Part shown: positions 36,529 through 43,006 of the stretch, one piece after another | Numbering within the stretch: the first letter of the stretch is position 1 | Layout of the letters: each line of letters starts with the position of its first letter | IMG/VR virus record: IMGVR_UViG_3300046463_000423 | Coordinates: 1 to 43,006 of that record | Strand: one strand, 5' to 3' | DNA: 43,006 bases | Origin: a virus | Program-made: the position numbers and the translations under genes | The notes under the pieces: model-generated | What the model was told of the DNA's origin: nothing | The model's database searches: none | What the model saw: the letters and a program-made list of their open reading frames with translations, nothing else

Positions 36529-37374
36529 ATGGCCGACATTTCAGATGTGCAGGCCACTCTAGTCGGCCTGATAGCCGGCGCGCTGTATCCAAACGGCACC
36601 GGGCAGCCTTCCGCAGTCGCCGCGCAATGTCGCGTTGGCTCTGGCTGGCCGAGCAAGCCGCAGCTCGACGCAGACCTTGCCGCAGGCATCGTCAACGTGT
36701 CGGTCTATCCGACGTCGATCGAGCACAAGACATCGCGCCACATGCAAACGTGGCAGCAGACCAACCACAACGCGCCCACGGTCACGCTGACCGCAGCAGG
36801 GCAGGCGATCACGGTAGGCGGCACGCTGCCGGCGACGTACTTCGCGCAGAACGTTGCCGTATTGATCGGCGGCCACGCCTACGCCTACGCGGTGCAGCAG
36901 AGTGACACGCTGACGACGATTGCCAGCGCGCTCGCAGCGATGATCGCCGCGAACTACGCGGGCACGACGTCGAGCGGGCCGGTTATCACGCTGCCAACGG
37001 GCACGCCGCAGCCAACGCTGCGCACTGGCGGCACGGCGACGATGGGGAAGGAAGTCAAGCGCCAGTCGCGCGTCGTGCGCATCGTCATCTGGGCGCCGAT
37101 ACCGGCGCTGCGCGATGCAGTCGCCAAGGTGCTCGACCCGATGCTAGCGCAGATCAATTTCCTGACGCTGCCTGACGGATTCGCCGGGCGGCTGCTGTAT
37201 CACCACTCGGATCTCGTCGACTTGCAGGAGAAGGCGAATCTGTACCGCCGTGATCTCTGCTACTCGGTGGAGTATCCGACGACCATCACGCAGCAGGCAA
37301 CCGACGTCACGGTGACGGTCACGAACCTGGTCGAGCCGACAACCGGCGCGGTCATCAAGCAAATCATCTATTAG
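36529..37374 (+). CDS. Tail terminator-like protein
   Basis: A 281-residue protein. The two ends (DISDVQATLVGLIAGALYPNGTG...VSVYPTSIEHK and VVRIVIWAPIPALRDAVAKVLDPMLAQINFLTLPDGFAGRLLYHHSDLVDLQEKANLYRRDLCYSVEYPTTITQQATDVTVT) look like the fold of tail-terminator proteins, split by a ~110-residue Thr/Ala-rich insert (APTVTLTAAGQAITVGGTLPATYFAQNVAVLIGGHAYAYAV). The insert may be a surface beta domain. Function by position and pattern only. Confidence 0.6.
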   Translation: MADISDVQATLVGLIAGALYPNGTGQPSAVAAQCRVGSGWPSKPQLDADLAAGIVNVSVYPTSIEHKTSRHMQTWQQTNHNAPTVTLTAAGQAITVGGTLPATYFAQNVAVLIGGHAYAYAVQQSDTLTTIASALAAMIAANYAGTTSSGPVITLPTGTPQPTLRTGGTATMGKEVKRQSRVVRIVIWAPIPALRDAVAKVLDPMLAQINFLTLPDGFAGRLLYHHSDLVDLQEKANLYRRDLCYSVEYPTTITQQATDVTVTVTNLVEPTTGAVIKQIIY

Positions 37375-37382
37375 GAGCCGTC

Positions 37383-37544
37383 ATGGCTGACAAACAGGCT
37401 GCCGCGAAGGCAGATTTCGCGCTCGTCGTGATCCATCCGTTCGGCGACTACGAGCGCGGCGCGCGCATCGAGGATGCGGACGAAGTTGCGCGCGTGCTGG
37501 CGTCGGAAAACGCCTCGCACGTGAACCGCGTCGCCGCGCAGTAA
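37383..37544 (+). CDS. Hypothetical small tail-region protein (53 aa)
   Basis: ATG 37383 eight bases after the previous stop with GGAG upstream. Product MADKQAAAKADFALVVIHPF.. has a charged C-terminus (IEDADEVARVLASENASHVNRVAAQ). Similar short genes sit before tail sheath genes in other contractile phages. A terminator-like hairpin follows. Confidence 0.6.
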   Translation: MADKQAAAKADFALVVIHPFGDYERGARIEDADEVARVLASENASHVNRVAAQ

Positions 37545-37564
37545 TCCACCATCAACGCTGAAAG

Positions 37565-37588
37565 AGCCGCCTCCGGGCGGCTTTTTTC
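37565..37588 (+). terminator. Terminator before tail sheath gene
   Basis: Seven-base stem AGCCGCC/GGCGGCT with TCCG loop and T7 (37565-37587). Ends 17 bases before the sheath ATG. Confidence 0.8.
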
Positions 37589-37604
37589 ATTTGGAGCATG
37601 ACAT

Positions 37605-39161
37605 ATGCCGATTTATCAGTCGGGCAGCTTAAACGTCAGTGCGCTTAATGCGCCGGGCGTCTACCTGCAAATCCAACCGCCGCCGCCCATCATCAACGGC
37701 GTGGCGACCAACCTGCTCGGCCTTGTCGGCGTCGGCTCGTGGGGTCCGGTCAACAGCGCAACGCTGATTGGCTCGGGCAACGATCAAGCCAACTGGCTCG
37801 GCTCGCCGCAGGTTCGCAAGTACGACCTCTCGACCGCCGTGCAAGTAGCGCTCGCTGCTGGCTCGAACGCAATCATGTATGTGCGCGTCACTGACGGCAC
37901 CGACGTCGCCGCATCGTGTCTCGTCAAGGACACAGCGGGCACGGTGACGGGCCTCACGCTGACCGCGCTGTACACCGGCACGATCGGCAACACGCTCACC
38001 GCGGCGATCACGACCGGCACCGCGCCGTCGAGCTTCAAGCTCACGCTGACGCGCCCCGGCTTCACGCCTGAAGTCTACGACAACGTGACCGGCACTGGCA
38101 CGGCGCTGTGGACTGCGTTCGCAAGCGCGGTGAACAACGGCCTGTCTGGCGTGCGCGGCCCGTCGCAATTGTTTGTGGCTACGGTTGGCTCGTCCACCGC
38201 AGCACCGAGCACGTCGGCGACGTTCACGGCCACTGGCGGCACTGACGGCACCGCAAGCATCACTGATGCAGCACTGCTCGGCACTGACGGCACGAGCGCC
38301 ACGCGCAAGGGCATGTATGCGCTGCGCAGCTCGGGCGTTCAGGTAGCAACGCTGGTCGATCACACCGATTCGACGGCGTGGAGTTCGATCGCAGCGTTCG
38401 CGCTCAACGAAGGCATCTATTTCGGCGTGCAAGGCCCGGCTGGCGCATCGTATTCGACGGTATCCACAAGCCTGAACACGGCCGGCGCGGACACATACGC
38501 GCTGAAGGTGTTCGTCGGCGACTGGATCTACTGGCAGGACGGCACGAACAACGTGCAGCGACTGCTCGGCCCGACGACCTTCTGGGCGCCGAATCAGGCA
38601 GCGATGGCCCCGCACCTGTCGAGCCTGAACGACGCGATCTTCGGCATCGCGAGCACGCAGCGGGTTTCGCAGAAGAACGCCTACAGCATGGCGGAAATCG
38701 GCCAGGTGGCGACCTCGCGCCTTGACGTCATCACCAACCCGTCGCCGGGCGGCAATTACTACGCCTGCCAGACCGGCCGCAACGCATCGAGCAATCCGGC
38801 GATCTGTGGCGACAACTACACGCGCATGACGAACTACCTTGCGCTCACGTTGGCTGCTGCATTCGGCTACGTCATCGGCAAGCCGCAGACGACCGACCTG
38901 CGCAATCAGGCGAAGTCGGCGATCCAGTCTTTCCTCGGCAACCTGTGGAGCATTGGCTACATCGGCGACGTGAACAACCCCGGCGCGGTGCCGTACACGG
39001 TGGTGATCGACAAGTCGAACAACACCGATCAGGCAGTCGCCACCGGCTACATGACGGCGAACGTGACGGTCAAGTACCTCTCGATCGTCTTCTACTTCGT
39101 CATCAACCTGCAAGGCGGCCAGACGGTCACGATCCAGTCGTCGAGCAGCGCGGTCGCGTAA
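37605..39161 (+). CDS. Tail sheath protein
   Basis: A 518-residue contractile sheath subunit. Recognised by the N-terminal NAPGVYLQIQPPPPIINGVATNLLGLVGVGSWGPVN, a variable Thr/Ser/Ala-rich middle domain, and the C-terminal core (KNAYSMAEIGQVATSRLDVITNPSPGGNYYACQTGRNASSNPAICGDNYTRMTNYLALTLAAAFGYVIGKPQTTDLRNQAKSAIQSFLGNLWSIGYIG). It wraps the tube and contracts on infection, defining myovirus morphology. TTGGAG precedes the ATG. Confidence 0.92.
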   Translation: MPIYQSGSLNVSALNAPGVYLQIQPPPPIINGVATNLLGLVGVGSWGPVNSATLIGSGNDQANWLGSPQVRKYDLSTAVQVALAAGSNAIMYVRVTDGTDVAASCLVKDTAGTVTGLTLTALYTGTIGNTLTAAITTGTAPSSFKLTLTRPGFTPEVYDNVTGTGTALWTAFASAVNNGLSGVRGPSQLFVATVGSSTAAPSTSATFTATGGTDGTASITDAALLGTDGTSATRKGMYALRSSGVQVATLVDHTDSTAWSSIAAFALNEGIYFGVQGPAGASYSTVSTSLNTAGADTYALKVFVGDWIYWQDGTNNVQRLLGPTTFWAPNQAAMAPHLSSLNDAIFGIASTQRVSQKNAYSMAEIGQVATSRLDVITNPSPGGNYYACQTGRNASSNPAICGDNYTRMTNYLALTLAAAFGYVIGKPQTTDLRNQAKSAIQSFLGNLWSIGYIGDVNNPGAVPYTVVIDKSNNTDQAVATGYMTANVTVKYLSIVFYFVINLQGGQTVTIQSSSSAVA

Positions 39162-39189
39162 GCGGCGGGTTCCGTTCTCTAGCACACAG

Positions 39190-39210
39190 AGCGCCTTCGG
39201 GCGCTTTCTC
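39190..39210 (+). terminator. Hairpin after sheath gene
   Basis: Six-base stem AGCGCC/GGCGCT, TTCG loop, T-rich tail. Ends 18 bases before the tube ATG; likely partial terminator. Confidence 0.65.
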
Positions 39211-39227
39211 TTTTTCATAGGTGCGAC

Positions 39228-39659
39228 ATGCCTGTAAATGGCTTTAACGTCGGCCGCGACTATGCGGTCAACGTGCAGACGCCGAGCGGCCCGCTGCAAT
39301 TCAACCTCGTGACGAAGTTCACGAAGAAGCAGGACCTGATCGACAAGAAGATCAAGGGACTGGACGGGCGCACGCGCCACGTCGTGTTCCCTGACGGCTG
39401 GAATGGCACGTTCGAGATCGAGCGGCAAGACAGCGCGGTCGACGACTACTTTGCAGCGCAGGAAGCCGCGTATTACGCCGGTCAGAACACGCTGCCGTCG
39501 ACGATCACCGAAACGATCACGGAAGTGAACGGCTCGATCACGCAATTCCAGTACACGAACGTCATGCTGAAGTTTCCGAATCCGGGTGACGCAGCGGGCG
39601 ACGAGACGGTGAAGATGACCGTCGACTGGCTGGCTGAGCGTCGTATCAAGTTGGCGTAA
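39228..39659 (+). CDS. Tail tube protein
   Basis: A 143-residue beta-rich protein: VGRDYAVNVQTPSGPLQFNLVTKFTKKQDLIDKKIKGLDGRTRHVVFPDGWNGTFEIERQDSAVDDYF...VNGSITQFQYTNVMLKFPNPGDAAGDETVKMTVDWLAERR. Length and position after the sheath are typical of tube (FII/gpM-like) proteins that form the DNA channel. Called from position and pattern. Confidence 0.85.
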   Translation: MPVNGFNVGRDYAVNVQTPSGPLQFNLVTKFTKKQDLIDKKIKGLDGRTRHVVFPDGWNGTFEIERQDSAVDDYFAAQEAAYYAGQNTLPSTITETITEVNGSITQFQYTNVMLKFPNPGDAAGDETVKMTVDWLAERRIKLA

Positions 39660-39664
39660 GCCGC

Positions 39665-39687
39665 GCGGCCGGAGAAAAACCGGCCGC
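39665..39687 (+). other. GC-rich hairpin before chaperone gene
   Basis: Eight-base stem GCGGCCGG/CCGGCCGC with loop AGAAAAA, no T-run. Probably an mRNA processing/stability hairpin rather than a terminator. Confidence 0.5.
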
Positions 39688-39714
39688 ATCCCGAATAACC
39701 TCACCTAAAAAGTC

Positions 39715-40098
39715 ATGGCGAAATTAACTGTCAAGCCGCAGGAAGCAGGCGATACGCCGAGCGCCGCGATCGTCAAGCAAGCTGCATCGCGCGTTGTCGT
39801 TGAATCGGCCAACGGCCACACGATTGTGCTGCAAAAGCCGGGCGTGCTGGCTCAGTTCCGGCTCGTAAAGATCCTCGGCAAGTCCGCGGAGAACACGGTG
39901 TACGTGCAGATGGTTCTGCCGATGACGTATGTCGTCGAGGTCGACGGCGTGCCGGTCAATCAGCCGAACAGTGAGCGCGAGATCGAAGCGCTGATTACCC
40001 GTCTGGACGAAGAAGGCGTTGCTGCTGTGATGCAGGGCGTTAGCGAGAATTTCGGCGCGCAAAGCGCTGACGACGTGCGAGACGAAATAAAAAACTAG
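39715..40098 (+). CDS. Tail assembly chaperone, short (G-type) form
   Basis: A 127-residue protein (begins MAKLTVKPQEAGDTPSAAIV) with a C-terminal helix (SEREIEALITRLDEEGVAAVMQGVSENF). Position between tube and tape measure genes is that of lambda G-type chaperones that bind the tape measure. The last sense codons ATA AAA AAC precede TAG and form a canonical -1 slippery heptamer, so a fraction of ribosomes would make the longer GT-type form. Confidence 0.85.
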   Translation: MAKLTVKPQEAGDTPSAAIVKQAASRVVVESANGHTIVLQKPGVLAQFRLVKILGKSAENTVYVQMVLPMTYVVEVDGVPVNQPNSEREIEALITRLDEEGVAAVMQGVSENFGAQSADDVRDEIKN

Positions 40099-40277
40099 TC
40101 CGGTCGGTTCCGATCAGCGAAGCACTCTGGCTCGTGAAAAACGGCGTTCCGTTCGACGTCGCGTTCGCTCTTGACGATGCAACGCGCGCTGCGTTCGCCA
40201 TCAAGTTCTCGGAATTCGAAGGGCACAAGTTCAACTTCGAGAACATGGCATTTGAGGAACCGCCGAAACCATCATGA
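40089..40277 (+). CDS. GT-type extension made by -1 frameshift
   Basis: A AAA AAC (40089-40095) in frame with the G-type gene lets ribosomes slip back one base; reading from 40095 then gives 60 codons (LVRSVPISEALWLVKNGVPFDV..., ending EEPPKPS) to TGA 40275-40277. The fused product is about 187 residues. This region has no start codon of its own with a ribosome site and fills the gap exactly, with its stop overlapping the next ATG. Strand-slippage at this place is conserved in tailed phages. Confidence 0.85.
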   Translation, partial: KKLVRSVPISEALWLVKNGVPFDVAFALDDATRAAFAIKFSEFEGHKFNFENMAFEEPPKPS

Positions 40278-40765
40278 GCGAATTCACCAGTCTAGGACAG
40301 TTCGCGCGGCACCTCGCCACGCTCGAAGTCGCTGTAGCGCTCGAATTGCGCCGCGGGCTCGATGAAGTGGCAACGGCTGTGCGCGACAAGGCGAAAGACG
40401 AAATCGGCTCGTATCAGGCTGCAATCGGTCCTTTCCCGGCATGGGCGCCGCTCGCTGAATCGACGGTCGAAGATCGCGTAGCAAAAGGGTATTCGCCCGA
40501 CGAGCCGCTGTTGCGGTCGGGGGAAATGCGCGATTCGATCGGGAAGGATGTTTCTGGAACAGAGGCGACCATCGGCTCAACGAGCGATAAGGCCGTCTAT
40601 CAGGAACTCGGGACCGACAAGATCCCGCCGCGCCCATTCCTCGGGCCGGCTGTGCTGCATAACGAAGCGCTCATCAAGCGCATCCTCGGCAAGGCGTTCG
40701 TTGCCGGGTTGTTGGGGCGCGGAAACCTGCCGCGTTCGCTCGGATATGACACGAAGATCGACTAG
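40274..40765 (+). CDS. gp10-like / minor tail completion protein
   Basis: A 163-residue protein. TSLGQFARHLATLEVAVALELRRGLDEVATAVRDKAKDEIGSYQ followed by PLLRSGEMRDSIGKDV and YQELGTDKIPPRPFLGPAV is the pattern of HK97 gp10-like or Mu gpG-like virion morphogenesis proteins. ATGA overlap with the chaperone extension. Position after the chaperone is slightly unusual. Its stop shares CTAG with the reverse gene. Confidence 0.75.
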   Translation: MSEFTSLGQFARHLATLEVAVALELRRGLDEVATAVRDKAKDEIGSYQAAIGPFPAWAPLAESTVEDRVAKGYSPDEPLLRSGEMRDSIGKDVSGTEATIGSTSDKAVYQELGTDKIPPRPFLGPAVLHNEALIKRILGKAFVAGLLGRGNLPRSLGYDTKID

Positions 40766-41004
40766 CCGGTAATGAGCGACCAGGCAATCAGGCCGAGCAG
40801 GGAAAGCACGATTACGCTGATTGCCAAACCGCCAAGACTGATCAGGATGATGTCGATGCGACTCCAGAGCGGCATTGCGTGAGCGAACCGGATCGGCGCC
40901 TGCAATTTTCCGGCGTTGGTGGTCGCCCGTACAGACGGGTACTGGACGGAATCAAATCGATCCGCCGCCCACTCATGCAGGCGATATTTAAGAGAGCGTT
41001 TCAT
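40762..41004 (-). CDS. Reverse-oriented small membrane protein (80 aa), moron-like
   Basis: An 80-residue protein on the opposite strand within the late operon. N-terminal basic/aromatic part (MKRSLKYRLHEWAADRFDS) and a long hydrophobic span (DIILISLGGLAISVIVLSLLGLIAWSLITG). The stop shares CTAG with gp10-like gene and the start shares CATG with the tape measure gene, so it fits the gap exactly. Ribosome site weak (GGA). Single reverse genes between tail genes are often lysogenic-conversion genes expressed from the prophage. Confidence 0.6.
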   Translation of the reverse strand: MKRSLKYRLHEWAADRFDSVQYPSVRATTNAGKLQAPIRFAHAMPLWSRIDIILISLGGLAISVIVLSLLGLIAWSLITG

Positions 41005-42892
41005 GTTCGAAGCATTCCGCATCGGGGTAAAAATTAGCCTGATCAACCATGCCGCATTGGGCTTGGCTGCGTTAGGCAAGGATTTCATGCGTACGGAGGC
41101 GCAGGCTGCTGCACTCCAGAAGCGTATCGATAGTATCAACAAACAGGCCATGAAGGGCGGCCTGATGCTCGGCTTGGGTGCGGGCATCGCCGGGATGCTG
41201 AAAGGCCCGTATGAGCAGGCGAAAAAGCTAGAGCAGGAGCGCCAGAAGTTCGCCGTGCTGAACCTGTCCGCCTCAGACAATGCGATGGCATTCTCCAAGG
41301 CGCAGGAACTGGCACACAAGAATCTTGGCTCGACGATCGGAGACAACATCGCTCTGATCCGCGATCTGCATACGGCACTAGGCGATCTGCCTGGCGCGCT
41401 GCGCATGAGCGAAGATTTTCAGAAGTTCAGCATTGCGGCCCGCGTGCAGAACGATGGAAAGCCCGTCGAAGGCCTCGTCTACAACGCCGTGAAGGCGCTT
41501 GAACATCGCGGAGACAAGGTTGCACAGAATCCGGCCGAAATGCGCCGCGAACTCGACATGATGTCGAAAGTGTATTTCGGCACCGGCGGCAAAGTCAGTC
41601 CGAGCGATTATTTCCATGCGTCGCAGACCGGCAAGTTAGCCTACACGCTGTTCGACCCTGAATTCCTGTACGGCCAATTCGGTGCCTTCATGCAGGCTAA
41701 GACCGGACCGACCGCCGGCACCGAGGCAATGACGTATATCAGCAGCCTACTCGGCGGCCACATGGACAACAAAGGCAAGGGGTTCATGACGAGCCTTGGC
41801 CTATGGGACATGTCTGTTAGCCCTCAAGCAAAGCTCGTGCAAAAGGCGATCAACGACGCGATCAACAAAGATCCGTCGATTAAGGGCACGCTGAAAAAGA
41901 TGCACATGCTGACGCCGATCGTCGGCGGCTTGCCTGCTGAGTACGTCGATATGGCCTCGCACCGTCCTGACGAGTTCATTCAGAAGGTTGTCGCGCCGCG
42001 CATCCGCAAGCGTTTTGGCATGGACCTGACTGACGATCAGGTTGCCGGCATCATCATGCGGAACCTCAACCGCAGCACATCCGACTTCATCGGCTCATTC
42101 ATTACGAGCCAGCACAAGTACGAGAAGGACGCGCGCATTTTTGGCGGCGACAAAGGATTCGGCGCGGCGTATCAGCAGTACATCAAATCACCAGAAGGCG
42201 CGGAGATTGCCGCAGAGGCAGCATGGAACAACTTCCTCGCCATGTTCGGCTCTGTTTATCTTCCCGTCATCACTGGCGGGTTGCTAAAGCTGGCGGGTGC
42301 GCTCGATAGCCTGTCGCAAATGGTCGAGAAGCATCCGGCTATGTTCCGCGCGCTGTCTTATGCGCTGATCGGCCTGTCTGGTGCGCTGATGTTTCGCGGC
42401 ACGGTTCTGGTGCTCACAGCGGCGCTGCGAGGTCTCGGCCTAGCAATGACGATGCAGGCTGCCGGCGGTGCTGTCGGTCTGGCGCGCATCACGGCGATGA
42501 TCGGCGGCGCAAGCAAGTTCTCGCTGTTCGGCGCGATTGGCATGCTGGCGAACCCGATCGGCATTGCGGTGCTGGCAATCGGTACGCTTGCCGCGGCGGC
42601 GTATGCGTTCCGCCCGCTCAGTCAATCTGAAGTCGACGGCGTGAAAACTGATGGCGGGGTCAAGCTTTCGGCTGGCGCGCAGGCTCGCATCGATGCTGGC
42701 GCGCTCGGCAACGGCCCGAATGTGCGCACAGGGGGCGGCGCCCCGAACGTCACGGTTCATGCCGTCATGGACGGCACGCCGATTCATACGAAGGTCGTCA
42801 ACACCATTGTGCGCAAGACAAGCTCGTCGCTCGGAACCGGCTTCTTCGACCCGAACGCGTCGCCTATGACGCAATTCAATACCGGACACTGA
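41003..42892 (+). CDS. Tail tape measure protein
   Basis: A 629-residue protein starting at ATG 41003 with AAGAGAG upstream. N-terminal amphipathic coiled coil (SLINHAALGLAALGKDFMRTEAQAAALQKRIDSINKQAMKGGLMLGLGAGIAGMLKG), Gly/Ala-rich hydrophobic segments (GLSGALMFRGTVLVLTAALRGLGLAM and LFGAIGMLANPIGIAVLAIGTLAAAAYAF) near the C-terminus. It sets tail length and may help DNA cross the membrane. Position before further tail genes is canonical. Confidence 0.85.
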   Translation: MFEAFRIGVKISLINHAALGLAALGKDFMRTEAQAAALQKRIDSINKQAMKGGLMLGLGAGIAGMLKGPYEQAKKLEQERQKFAVLNLSASDNAMAFSKAQELAHKNLGSTIGDNIALIRDLHTALGDLPGALRMSEDFQKFSIAARVQNDGKPVEGLVYNAVKALEHRGDKVAQNPAEMRRELDMMSKVYFGTGGKVSPSDYFHASQTGKLAYTLFDPEFLYGQFGAFMQAKTGPTAGTEAMTYISSLLGGHMDNKGKGFMTSLGLWDMSVSPQAKLVQKAINDAINKDPSIKGTLKKMHMLTPIVGGLPAEYVDMASHRPDEFIQKVVAPRIRKRFGMDLTDDQVAGIIMRNLNRSTSDFIGSFITSQHKYEKDARIFGGDKGFGAAYQQYIKSPEGAEIAAEAAWNNFLAMFGSVYLPVITGGLLKLAGALDSLSQMVEKHPAMFRALSYALIGLSGALMFRGTVLVLTAALRGLGLAMTMQAAGGAVGLARITAMIGGASKFSLFGAIGMLANPIGIAVLAIGTLAAAAYAFRPLSQSEVDGVKTDGGVKLSAGAQARIDAGALGNGPNVRTGGGAPNVTVHAVMDGTPIHTKVVNTIVRKTSSSLGTGFFDPNASPMTQFNTGH

Positions 42893-42893
42893 T

Positions 42894-43006
42894 ATGGCTG
42901 TAGTTTTGCAGCTCGGCGACTTCACGTTTTCCGAGTACGAAATCCCCGAGCGCATCACTATGGTGACGGCAATCCGCACCGTCGTCCGCAAGATGGTCGG
43001 CGGTGC
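42894..43006 (+). CDS. Tail/baseplate protein, 3' partial
   Basis: The ATG at 42894 follows the tape measure stop by one base; 37 codons remain in the window (MAVVLQLGDFTFSEYEIPER...). LGDF.F at the start recalls P2 gpU-like or Mu-like proteins that follow the tape measure. The gene continues past the edge. Confidence 0.6.
   Translation, partial: MAVVLQLGDFTFSEYEIPERITMVTAIRTVVRKMVGG

Noticed and set aside
37629-39704. 691-codon open frame on the minus strand opposite sheath and tube genes
   Set aside because: Shadow of GC-rich codon usage in two well-supported genes; composition is Arg-rich and unlike a folded protein, with no ribosome site.
1-43006. Insertion sequences or transposases
   Set aside because: No transposase motif or terminal inverted repeat pair with target duplication was seen; the only DNA-mobility genes are the integrase and HNH-like genes.

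Overview
The window is almost certainly a temperate, contractile-tailed bacteriophage of a high-GC betaproteobacterial host (Burkholderia/Paraburkholderia type). Evidence: dense overlapping ATGA-linked genes, phage replication/recombination and structural genes throughout, no host housekeeping gene, and an attP core that matches the 3' end of a tRNA-Leu. Phage sequence continues on both sides of attP, so this looks like an unintegrated genome opened elsewhere; both window ends cut genes (endolysin at the left, a tail gene at the right).

Layout. 1-3092 (+): end of the late region: GH19 endolysin, two HNH-like genes, holin-like membrane protein, lipoprotein, DUF1353 protein. 2994-5199 (-): accessory cassette of small genes plus a one-domain ATP-dependent DNA ligase. 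5200-5730: attachment region with a tRNA-Leu-like core, repeated GTACCA motifs (candidate integrase arm sites) and a repressor-type palindrome. 5730-6740 (+): tyrosine integrase, meeting an excisionase-like gene tail to tail. 6737-25421 (-): early region. It falls into blocks, most headed by the same promoter/operator module (GATACC-N5-GGTATC palindrome lying between TTGCGT-like -35 and TATCGT-like -10). The blocks carry DnaC-like helicase loader and O-like initiator, SSB, ERF annealing protein, Gp157, RusA, NinB, YbcO/DUF1364, three DNA methyltransferases and many small proteins. 25083-26473: divergent immunity switch (Cro-like gene leftward, CI-like gene rightward). 26474-28580: mostly non-coding, with tandem terminators, a candidate sRNA, two regions rich in inverted repeats, and tiny genes. 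28581-43006 (+): late structural operon: terminase small and large subunits, a fourth methyltransferase, DUF4055 portal, scaffold-like protein, P22-type coat, connectors, tail sheath, tube, tail assembly chaperone with a canonical -1 frameshift site, gp10-like protein and tape measure. One small membrane-protein gene is inserted backwards just before the tape measure.

How it fits together. The CI-like repressor probably silences dispersed operators across integrase, early blocks and the non-coding region, giving one distributed immunity regulon. After induction the Cro/O/P block replicates the genome (15-bp repeats inside the O-like gene may be the origin), ERF/SSB/RusA/NinB recombine it, the methyltransferases may protect it, and the late operon packages it into a sheathed virion. 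The least explained parts are the operator regulon, the ~420-nt inverted-repeat-rich region before the terminase genes, the 26.5-27.0 kb RNA region, and a pair of mosaic proteins sharing six collinear near-identical DNA blocks. All function calls are by motif recognition; no database search was possible.
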